Of a DNA stretch of 64,000 nucleotides, positions 37,584 to 46,092 are shown one piece after another. Origin of the DNA: Syngnathus acus (Eukaryota > Chordata > Actinopteri > Syngnathiformes > Syngnathidae); contig NC_051100.1 in assembly GCF_901709675.1 (NCBI RefSeq), forward strand, positions 3,722,001-3,786,000. Direction: 5' to 3'. Both the position numbers and the translations under genes were made by a program. How positions within the stretch are numbered: position 1 is the stretch's first letter; every line of letters starts with the position of its first letter. Below the pieces are notes generated by a model. It was not told the DNA's origin. It saw only the letters and a list, made by a program, of their open reading frames with translations, and did not search any database.

Positions 37584-38389
37584 GTAAGATTATTTTTTTT
37601 GTGCATTTAGATTTTGGCCCACTTGATCTTCGGTCACCATTCAATGAGGGTAATTGACATCTGATTTGTTGTCATTTTTTCTAAAAATCCAAACTATGTT
37701 GATGGCATTGAGGAGCTCCATGTAGTGCTTTGGCGCCATCTTGAGTCATTTCATACACAATTATAAACCTTTTTAAGGAAGGGTGATAATTAAAAAGTAA
37801 TTGAATTGTATTCTGGTACAAACAATATATATCTAATTATTAATTTCGATTCAAGTTCTTTCTCTGGTTTCTCAAATTGTCCCAGTAGAATAAGCACCGA
37901 GAAAGAATTCCGTTTTTTTTGTTGTTGTTGTTGTTCAAATGTCACACTGATGCGACACTCTCCAAGCGATTTTCCTCACCGCTAATGACTGTTATTTACT
38001 GCATTTCATGCCTACAATATAGCCCCACAAAAAATATTGCGAACGTTATTTTCCTCCTCTCGCTACGACACACAGCAGAGCCACAATGGTTTCAAGGACT
38101 TGGACATAAACCAGCAATGTATTTCACTTGTTCTTCTTGGAGAGTGAATGTTCCCGTGTTCCCAGTGTGTGTCTGGCGGAGTGTGATTACGCATTTTGTT
38201 GACCACGTTTGCATTCTCGCCGAGTGACGCATAGAAAAGTGTTTACAAGACTTTTTTTTTTTTTCTCTATCAGGGAAAAACAGGTCCTTCGTTTGACAGT
38301 TGGGGACAGGATTGAATTTGCTTTTTTGGGAGATTGTGTGCAAAAAGTCAAATGTGTCATTTTAAACTCCCGCTTGCGCTTCATTGTAG
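37584..38389. other. Intron
   Basis: 806-nt intron with a short GTT microsatellite at 37920-37935. The acceptor is TTCATTGTAG. Nothing else was seen. Confidence 0.85.
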
Positions 38390-38608
38390 ATTTCTGGACG
38401 GGAATGTTTTGGATATCAACAAGGAATTTCAGCCTTACCTGGGCGAGGGCGGCCGAATCCTGGAGATCCGCTCGCCGGACATCGTGGCGAGCGTGAAGAA
38501 GGCTGCCCAAGCCGTGGGCTACACCGAAGGCGCCCTCCTCGCTCTCGCCATCATCATCATCCTCTGCTGCATCCCTGCCATCCTCATCGTCATGGTTACG
38601 TATAAGCA
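38390..38608 (+). CDS. pcdh15: pcdh15 exon: end of MAD12 and transmembrane helix
   Basis: 219-nt exon. One base completes Lys, 72 codons follow, and two bases (CA) are left over before GTGAGT. It encodes [20 protein letters not shown], the stalk [20 protein letters not shown], and the membrane helix [20 protein letters not shown] (about 38532-38595), then MVTYK. The two Cys and the Pro in the helix are typical of PCDH15. The leftover CA joins to the next exon's first base to give Gln. Confidence 0.98.
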
Positions 38609-39081
38609 GTGAGTACAACGTTTCTGCCGGATCACATATAGGAACAACATCAGCCCTTCTTGCTCCTTTTTTTTTTTCTTTCTTGTCATTGTACATGCTG
38701 ACTACGCATTCCACCGGCCTCATTTCCACGGCGGTGATTTGGGAAAGCAAATTAATTAGCGCTCGTTTGTAACAAATACCTACAGTCGGTCGTACCGTGT
38801 CGTCACGCCACTTAATCATGTCCGCCCCACGCATATACACAACAGTGTGGCTCGCTTAAGTGTGCAATTCACAAAGAAAATATTGGATGTTCTTTTGGGT
38901 GCTCAGAAGCTGGCTACGTATTTTAGTCATGCTTGAAAGAAAACAACAGCTGCCTGTTAACGTTTTTGAATTTAAGCTAGACTGATAAAAATCATGACCA
39001 GATATATATATCTAACATTTGTTTTGTCCCCCTCCCTATCTTGTCCTCTCGCTCCGCTCTTCCCATCTTTCTCAACATCAG
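38609..39081. other. Intron before the 9-nt microexon
   Basis: 473-nt intron with a strongly pyrimidine-rich 3' end (CCCTCCCTATCTTGTCCTCT), as expected for efficient recognition of a very short exon. Confidence 0.85.
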
Positions 39082-39090
39082 GTTCAAAGA
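39082..39090 (+). CDS. pcdh15: pcdh15 9-nt microexon
   Basis: The sequence GTTCAAAGA lies between acceptor CAACATCAG and donor GTAAGT. Joined to the flanking exons it turns K-Q into K-Q-F-K-E before R-Q-A-E-C, matching the YRQFKERQAEC sequence I recall from mammalian PCDH15. Its length keeps the frame, so skipping would simply delete three residues just inside the membrane. The 9-nt size, perfect donor and protein match make this convincing despite its length. Confidence 0.88.
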
Positions 39091-39378
39091 GTAAGTAATT
39101 ATTTCCATTTATGATTGTCAAGTTGCTTTTGTTTATTTTGTAAGTGAGCGGTGCAATTTAGCTCTACTAGCCCTCATTAGCTATTTAAATATATAAATTT
39201 AAATACCCATAAATATATATGAATATTTAAATAAATCTATGAATTTAAATATCCATAAATATATATATTCAAATTTTAAATATATAAATTTACACCAAAT
39301 ATTTTCTGAGGCACCTAATTAGTGTTAATACCCACACAATGTGCTTATATGAAATATGCTCAAATGTGTTTTTCATAG

Positions 39379-39492
39379 ACGACAGGCGGAGTGCGCCAAA
39401 ACGGCCAGAATTCAAATGGCTTTGCCGCCGGGAGGCAAGGCAGCACCCACCAGCGGGGCCAACCTTTACGAAGAGCTCGGGGATAGCAGCAT
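39379..39492 (+). CDS. pcdh15: pcdh15 exon: constant juxtamembrane cytoplasmic segment
   Basis: 114-nt exon. One base completes Glu, 37 codons follow, and AT is left over before GTGAGT. It encodes [20 protein letters not shown], then [17 protein letters not shown]. This is the common cytoplasmic segment shared by all tails. The last codon depends on the next exon: ATG (Met) when spliced to CD1 or to 44609, ATA (Ile) when spliced to the candidate microexon at 40180. Confidence 0.95.
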
Positions 39493-40179
39493 GTGAGTCT
39501 TCCTTGACCTCCATTTTTAAACTAGGAGTAAATATAACCACCAACACTCCCTCCTGGAGTCATGCTCACTCAAAACAAGCTATCTATGCTATACCTAGCT
39601 ATCTTTCTAGCTAAATTAATTTCATGCATTGACTGACGATATCTAGCTAGCTGACTGAAACATATGGTACGCCACCACAAGTTTTATCTTTTTAACATCT
39701 TGAGTTTTTTAAAAACAACTGTTGTCGCATTAGATGTGTGTTTTTCCAAGCGTATAATATTAGCAAGAGTAAGCGGTGAAGGTTCATCCAAATTTGTTGG
39801 CAGTCAGGTTTGTTGTTTGAGGGTTTGTTTTGGTGTTCCTCCTACGCTCCGTTTGTTAGCTAGTTTGCCAGCTCTCTGCTTGGTTTTGCTGGACTCCCCG
39901 GGATGCAAACTTTTGGACAAGTGAAGACTCTTGGGAGTTGTCAGGATTGGTGGTGGTGCTGCGTAGCTGTCCGTTGTTCAGCCACAGAATGTGAACTTTG
40001 GGTCCGCTACAACATTTTAAGCAGTGCGTACCGTCAATTGTCACCGCTGGCAACATCACCTTTGTGTTAGCTCATGCGGCACCTAACATCAACATACGAC
40101 ATCTTGACTAACCCTCAGTCGCCTTACCATCTGTCTGTTTTCTGTCCTTGCCATGGTGTCTTTTACTATCTGGATTCAG
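39493..40179. other. Intron
   Basis: 687-nt intron in which nothing notable was seen. Its 3' end (GTCTTTTACTATCTGGATTCAG) has a fair pyrimidine tract leading to the candidate 6-nt exon. Confidence 0.7.
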
Positions 40180-40185
40180 ACTGCA
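40180..40185 (+). CDS. pcdh15: Candidate pcdh15 6-nt microexon
   Basis: ACTGCA lies between acceptor GGATTCAG and a perfect donor GTAAGT. It starts and ends in the same codon phase as its neighbours (one base in, two bases out), so including it adds Leu-Gln and changes Met to Ile (..DSS-I-L-Q-AKKC..). Skipping gives ..DSS-M-AKKC... Both versions stay open. Support is splice-site quality and phase only, so the exon could be illusory. Confidence 0.5.
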
Positions 40186-40695
40186 GTAAGTAATCTCCAC
40201 ATCAAAAATTCCCCAAACCTCCTCCTTGTAGCTGCTAGCTTCCAGGTATGCTTTTGATTAGCGTGACCTTTTTCAAACGTGGACCCGAAGGGAAATCCTT
40301 TTATCCCACGTATCCAAACGATTCTCCTCGAGACTCCGCTTCATCTCGTCCTCTCCTTGCAGTGTTTTGGGTAATAACACCGCATCCTTCAAGTGATGCC
40401 AGTTTTGATGATCTATTACAGTGGCAACTTTTGATACGTTACTGATCCCTGTCAGAGATAATCTTCTGGGTTGAACTTTCCAAAAAATCAATACATCAGT
40501 GCAGCTAATGATTCATCTAACTCTTTGGCATACTTCTGGTTCTAATTGCTCTGCGATTAGCCACTTAGTCTTTTCTAGCCGCCCAACAAATCAAACATTT
40601 ACCTTTTCCTTCCTCCTTCCCTCTCTGAAAACATCACTGTCAATTGTTTTCAAGTCTTTTTTTCTTCTTCCTCTGCATCGCCCTCTCCGCACCAG
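40186..40695. other. Intron before the CD1 exon
   Basis: 510-nt intron. It is open in the CD1 frame from 40499 up to the exon, but that part is pyrimidine-rich and unlike protein. The acceptor CCGCACCAG follows a long CT-rich tract (about 40600-40690). Confidence 0.8.
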
Positions 40696-42133
40696 GGCTA
40701 AAAAGTGTGTCATTGAGGAAGCCGACCATCAAAGGATTCTTAGCGCCTTTGCCCGTCGCGCCCTCGCAGCCCACAGCAACGGAGCTCCGCGGGTCAACCT
40801 GCCCAAGTCGGAGAGCAACGTGACCTTCCTCTCCGATCGCAACCCGCTCATCACCCACAACCCCGTCTACGATGACAACAGTCACCTCGACAGTCCGGAC
40901 ATTTACACCGGACGCAAACACCCTACCAACAACCGTTTCTCCTTTTCTGCTCCTTATTCCGAATGGTCGGGGTGCGCCTGGACAATGCCGGCCCGCATCC
41001 ACGCTGAGGCAGACGAGACGCCTCGGAGGCAATTGCTCATGGACGCGTCTGACTGGGAACTGCAGATCCTCCGAGCCGCCGTGAGACACGGGCAACTTAC
41101 GGACAGTTGTGGCGGCCAACCGCTGAGTGGAAGCTTCGAAACCAAAATGTCAGTCCGTGAGCAAGCCAGGCAGTTTGAGCAGCAGGCCCTCCTGCAGAAC
41201 AGCCAAGGCTCGCCCTCCCCAATACACATCAGGGACCACGACGGCACCAATGTGCCGGAGCTGTCCTCGGATGACCTCCTGTCAATTCTGGAATGCCCCT
41301 CGACCTTCGGCCTGGATGTACCCCCGAATATTATCGTCACTCAGGGAGACGAGTCTTGGTCTCTGTCTAAACCGAGATCCACTCCGCCTGTCCTCAGGAG
41401 GTTCAGCTCCAACATCTCCAATTACGTGACAGTGGAGCCATGTCAGATCCATGTGGAGATCATACCCGACCCTCCCGAGATCCCGCCGCCTCCTATTCCA
41501 GTCCGTCCGCCGTCCCCACCCTCACCCTCTACGTCCTCAAGCCCTGACCCACCTTCATTTACACCCTCACCCCCTGACGTTCGTAAACCGAACGGTACCA
41601 ATCGGGCCTCTCCTCCTCCTACTCACAAAGAGCTTGTCCCCCCACCTCCGCCGCCGCCTCTCCCACCCCTACCCTCACCTTCCATCGACCAGATCAGCCC
41701 GGTGGTCCAGTTCGTCCCTACATCTCTGCCGGCCGTGTCCTCACTTCGACCCGTTTCGGAACGCAAACTCCGCTCGCCCACCGTCTCGTCACGGGCCGAG
41801 ACGGGGAAGCGGGAGCTCAAAGGGATCCTTAAAAACCTCCAGAATCTCGCCGACATAGAGAGGTCTGTTGCCAACCTGTACAGCCAAGTGGACAAAAATT
41901 GCAAGGTGCCCAAGTTTAACAAGAAAGCACACGTGACGGGTGCTGACAAACAACAAGACTCTGATCTCAGCGCCGAGCAGAGCACGCCAAAGCCTAACTC
42001 TCGCAGCGCTTCGCTCCAAAGCTGCTCAAGCGTGAACTACGCTGAAAGTCAACCAAACGTGGCGGCCGAGATTCAGGGCTCAGATGTTGCCGAGCTCAGC
42101 GAACCCGCTTCTTCTCAAACCACAGTTTTCTGA
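40696..42133 (+). CDS. pcdh15: pcdh15 alternative terminal exon, CD1-type proline-rich tail
   Basis: A 1,438-nt exon giving 478 residues and a stop (TGA). It opens AKKCVIEEADHQRILSAFAR and holds SDRNPLITHNPVYDDNSHLD early on. A middle segment (SDWELQILRAAVRHG, REQARQFEQQALLQNSQ) may be helical. Two proline-rich blocks follow (around 41480-41590 and 41640-41690, with runs of up to seven Pro), which could serve as SH3, WW or EVH1 ligands. The C terminus is SSQTTVF, whose T-V-F end looks like a class I PDZ ligand. The CD1 tail of mammalian PCDH15 likewise is proline-rich and ends in a PDZ ligand that binds harmonin (family knowledge). The exon carries its own stop, so transcripts that use it do not use the exons from 44609 on. 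Confidence 0.93.
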
Positions 42134-42604
42134 TTCTCTCACTCCATAGTCACATTGTTTTGAATTTTACATCTCCACTCTTTGTTTTCCTGTTCTTTGT
42201 TTCTCTTTCAGATTTTTGTTTGACTCTTGCATCAACATTTTTGATTGTGTAGGTTTCTCACAGAGTTTTTTTTTTTTTACTCGCTATGTTATTGAAAGAC
42301 GCCACTGCCAAAGAAAGTGTACTCAGCTTTGCCACATACGATGCTTTTTATAGGCCTGCTTTGCTCCATAAAAGTTTATACCAGTTGTTTTGGGTCAAAT
42401 TGCAGTTTTTGAGTAAGCAAGCGCCGTAGTTCACAGCATTACGCATTACAGCGTGACAAGAATTTCTTGGTTTTATATTGTGCCTGTGACCTTACAAGCT
42501 TTGACTTCTGCATTGCCCTATCAGAGGAACCCAAACAATAACAAACTAATTCCTCGCCCTTTAAACCAAAAATATGTTGCTAAACCCTTTTTTCAAACGT
42601 AATC

Positions 42605-42610
42605 AATAAA
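42605..42610 (+). promoter_or_regulatory. Candidate poly(A) signal for the CD1 transcript
   Basis: AATAAA lies 472 bases after the CD1 stop, and a second one at 42824-42829. Either would end a CD1-type mRNA. No transcript data are available to choose. Confidence 0.4.
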
Positions 42611-43547
42611 AACAAGAGCTGGATAATTCTTATGATTGCAGATGAGAATGCAGTTTCCATCTGCCTAGCCAAAATTAGCCGGAAGGCAATATTATTCCGT
42701 TTCTTCAAAAGATCCAGAAATTACGAATAACTCTGCAGCATTTCCCAAAGGCGTGCACATTTCTTGGATATGAACTCTTAAATATTCAACATGTGCCGAT
42801 GGTAAGTACCTCAAAATACATGCAATAAATCACCATATGTTATGTCTCTGAAGTTTTCTCGCCCGTTAAGCAGCGATGCAATATTAAAGGCGAGGAGTGA
42901 AGTTCTTTCATTTGCCACTTCGGAAAAACGCACGACAAATTATCATTTCTAAATCGATATTTAGACCCAATGATATTTGGTGTTTGGAAAAGTGAATTTT
43001 CCAGGCTTAATCCCCGACCAAAGTAATCCACACAAGCGAGCCTCCGACAAGAGAAGCCCTCGGTAAAGCCTCGCGTGGCGGTTGCAGATCCAATCACTCG
43101 GCGGGCTCATCCTGAATGAGGTGACCTCTGGAGACTCTGTCAATTGGCATGTCTGCAGAGATCCTGCCAGCTTGATAAAGTAGTCACTCTGATGTTGTGC
43201 AGCACACTTGAAAAGGCTAATTACAGAACCAATCAATCCCTGAGCGACGAGTCCGGGCCACTCGCTGCCTGTGAGACTGTCAAGTACAGTTACTCGCCCC
43301 CTCCCCTTTTCTCTTTTGCTCTCTTTCACCCTCTGTGTTCCATTCATCTTCTTCCCCATTTGGTCTTCCCACACATAGTCCTGTCAAATCCAAATCTCAG
43401 GATGATCGTTTACCTTTTCTCTCCCTTCCTGCATCACGACTATTGGAGGGGGGAAGGGGGCGGGGCTTTAATTTCCGACTCTGACACCGCCGTAAACTGC
43501 TGTTTTGATGCTGTGGCCATTTTGCCAGAGTAAATAACAGGATGGAT

Positions 43548-43690
43548 GAAAAGTCAAAGTCAAAGTCTGCTTTATTGTCAATTTCTTCACATGCCAAGAC
43601 ACAAAGAAATCGAAATTACGTTCCCACTATCCCACGGTGACAAGACATAGTACACAATATACATACAAGTAAACAACACAAAAAATACTT
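43548..43690 (-). mobile_element. 5'-truncated LINE 3' tail
   Basis: Read on the minus strand, this ends in GACAATAAAGCAGACTTTG with TTTGAC-type terminal repeats. It matches the last 110 or so bases of the element at 22070-22810, including the shared block CGTGGGATAGxGGGAACG. It is a typical heavily truncated non-LTR insertion. Confidence 0.8.
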
Positions 43691-44608
43691 GTGAGGGGGG
43701 AAAAAAATCTGTTGATAAAAGGAAGTTCTCTTCCAGAGTCGGCAGCGCCGGCCGGCCACAGGGGGCGTGGCATATACTGCCATTCGTAACCAATAAGGGA
43801 GACTTCACGATTGGCGACAGTTGAAGCTGTCCGACTTTATCATGTCAGGCATAAATGTTCTAGCCTTGCAATCCGCTGCAGCGTTTTTTTGTTGTTTTTT
43901 TTGCAAGAAGCCGGCAGCAAAGCCAACAGGTCATCCATCAGAGCCCACTTCCATCTTCATCTCCACTCGGGAGGTGCAAGCCAATCCCATTGTCGGGTCA
44001 TATATCGGCACGCCGGTGAAATGGTCATTAAGTTGGACTTGCGGGTTTGGAAGGCTTTGCAGCTCCGTTTTGCCTCGCAATGAATGCGCCGCGTTCGCAT
44101 CGCTGCTCGAGGCAGCTTTTTGATGAATTTCAAGATTTACAGGCTTCATTTTAGTCCAAAACACAAAGCGCATTGCCGCCTGTCGAAAAGGATGTGGCGT
44201 ACTATGCACGCTGCGATAGCCAAGGACACTTTTATGAACTTTGTTTGAGTTATCATCCCTCCCGGAATCGCCGCACTCGTTTAATATCTGCCTGGAGATT
44301 ATCAAGGAATGGCTGTTTTTTTTTTTTTTTTTCTTTTCCTTGAATTCCGATCTACCCTGCTGCATTTTTTGCTCCTCTTTGACAAAGATAAAGGAGGAGG
44401 CGAATGAACCCATACCAATGTGATAACACGAGCCCGGGGCATCTATTCCAAAATATTGCAGCGTCGTAATTTGATATTTTGAAAACGCAGCTACAATTTC
44501 ATCAGTGGTCAGCAGAACAGAGATGTGCCACCAAACATTTCATTTAAGCAAAATGTCTTTTCACTCAGTCATTATTTGTCTTTTTTTTTTTTTTTTTGCG
44601 GCACACAG

Positions 44609-44630
44609 GAGGCGAGGCTACGGCAGACAG
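44609..44630 (+). CDS. pcdh15: pcdh15 22-nt alternative exon
   Basis: A 22-nt exon between acceptor GCGGCACACAG (after a long T-tract) and donor CAG|GTGAGC. The first base completes the codon left open by the upstream exon, then seven codons read RRGYGRQ, ending in phase 0. The acceptor phase equals that of the CD1 exon, so it is the direct alternative to CD1 and opens the second class of tails. Confidence 0.85.
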
Positions 44631-45141
44631 GTGAGCATCCAATTATTCTTATCTACTCCGCCTTTGATGGAAAATTTGAACAACGGCAAGATGGAATATC
44701 TTAACAAGACATTTACAGATTCTACTGATCTGCCATTTTCTTGTTAAAATTCTGAGAAGCACATTTTTAGGTTTCTATTTCAACCCAGTCAAACGCCAAA
44801 TATTGATTTTATGCAAGTCTTTCCAGTATTTCTTTTTCCATCTCTCTTTTTATAACAAAAACATTCCATATAACCAGCGAGATCTTCCTCTTCCTACATT
44901 CTCAACTCCTGTTTGTGTCTCTCCTGGCGATCTCTTCCTTCCTTTGTCTTCTTCTTCTTGGTCCGCACTAATTACTGGCAGCATCAGCAACTCCTCAGAC
45001 CATCTCTTCTGAGACCTGAGGTAGTAACGCTGCTCCGCTCCGCCCCTCCCCTCCCCATCCTTAACTCAATCTGCTCTGTCTGCATCTTGTGTACCGCTCC
45101 TCTTCATCCTATTCAGGAATTTCTCTCCCTGTCCAATACAG
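44631..45141. other. Intron
   Basis: 511-nt intron, pyrimidine-rich over much of its 3' half (about 44880-45140). The acceptor is CAATACAG. Confidence 0.85.
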
Positions 45142-45215
45142 GAGCTCTCAATGGAGTCCGGCATCGATCCCGGCCAAGAGTACTACGCCCAGGACTATTA
45201 TAATTACGATCAAGG
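45142..45215 (+). CDS. pcdh15: pcdh15 alternative exon: Tyr-rich segment 1
   Basis: 74-nt exon that starts in phase 0 and leaves two bases (GG) before GTGAGT. It encodes ELSMESGIDPGQEYYAQDYY and NYDQ. The Tyr and acidic pattern offers several possible tyrosine-phosphorylation or SH2-type motifs (inference). Confidence 0.9.
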
Positions 45216-45814
45216 GTGAGTACACCAACTTGCTGGCTACAAATGGAAGCGACCGTAAGCATTCATTTTAACATCAGATTAATTACGCCTCCTCGAGTTG
45301 GGCTCGTGGGAACACGATGGTGGCTTTGTGATTAGCTAGCATCTCAATTACACCTCTGGTGCTGCCTTTCACGTCGCTGAAAGAAATAACGTGGCTAATT
45401 TGCTTCGCCTAATGAGTGTGATCATAAATGTGACTCGATTGCGTTTGATCTGTATTTATTTGCGGTGCGCTTCAGCGGCTTAAGCTTCTTAATCCGGCGA
45501 TCCGAGTCTTTGGAGTCACTGCCACACATTCGGTGGGTGGGGCTTACCTGCAATGTGTTGAATTCTACTTCCTGCTAATTAAGGAGCGTGACATATGTTC
45601 ATGGACACATTGCCAAGGTTGTGTTTTGTACATTGCGAGGACAAAGCAGATTTCTGTCTCCGCTCTTCCCGACATTAAGATGACAAATCCCCCAAACCGT
45701 TCCTAGAAAAGGCCATATATAACTATGAACAAAAAGTTTCGAATGTGCTCTTGGGCAGCCTCTTCAAGAAATGTTTTGTAAAAACTCTCTTGTGCAAAAT
45801 GTCCTCTTTTCAAG
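45216..45814. other. Intron
   Basis: 599-nt intron. The acceptor is TCCTCTTTTCAAG. Nothing else was seen. Confidence 0.85.
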
Positions 45815-45929
45815 GTATGACCTCCCTCAGTATGGCAGTAGAAGGAGGTTGATTGCGCCCATGTATGACGAATATGGAGAGGTGATTATGGAAGAGGATG
45901 GTTATTACTACAGTCCGCATGGCCCTGAG
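45815..45929 (+). CDS. pcdh15: pcdh15 alternative exon: Tyr-rich segment 2
   Basis: 115-nt exon. One base completes Gly and 38 codons follow, ending in phase 0 at GAG|GTAATA. It encodes YDLPQYGSRRRLIAPMYDEY, GEVIMEEDGYYYSPHGPE. From here the transcript can enter either the Ser/Glu-rich exon (46093) or the last exon (48563); both accept phase 0. Confidence 0.94.
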
Positions 45930-46092
45930 GTAATATCTCTCCTTAAATGTCTATTTCATGCTCTTTGTGATCATCAAAATGTATTGGCCCTGGATGGTAG
46001 ATTATTGAATGAGTAACCACGATGCGCCTCGCGGCAATCCAACGTTATTGTGTAATCAGCACAAAAGGACGAATCGAGTATCGTTGTCTTAG

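Larger units (their letters stand above)
42134..44608. other. CD1 3' UTR followed by intron
   Basis: The first 0.5-0.7 kb is probably 3' UTR of CD1 transcripts and the rest is intron for the other isoforms. A LINE tail lies at 43548-43690. A T-tract (about 44581-44597) precedes the acceptor at 44601-44608. Confidence 0.75.

Noticed and set aside
38187-38840. A 217-codon open frame on the minus strand
   Set aside because: It overlaps the MAD12/transmembrane exon in antisense and its flanking introns; its composition is low in complexity and it has no supporting signals.
40499-40695. Upstream extension of the CD1 open frame
   Set aside because: It runs through a pyrimidine-rich intron 3' end; the CCGCACCAG acceptor at 40695 and the phase match place the exon start at 40696.
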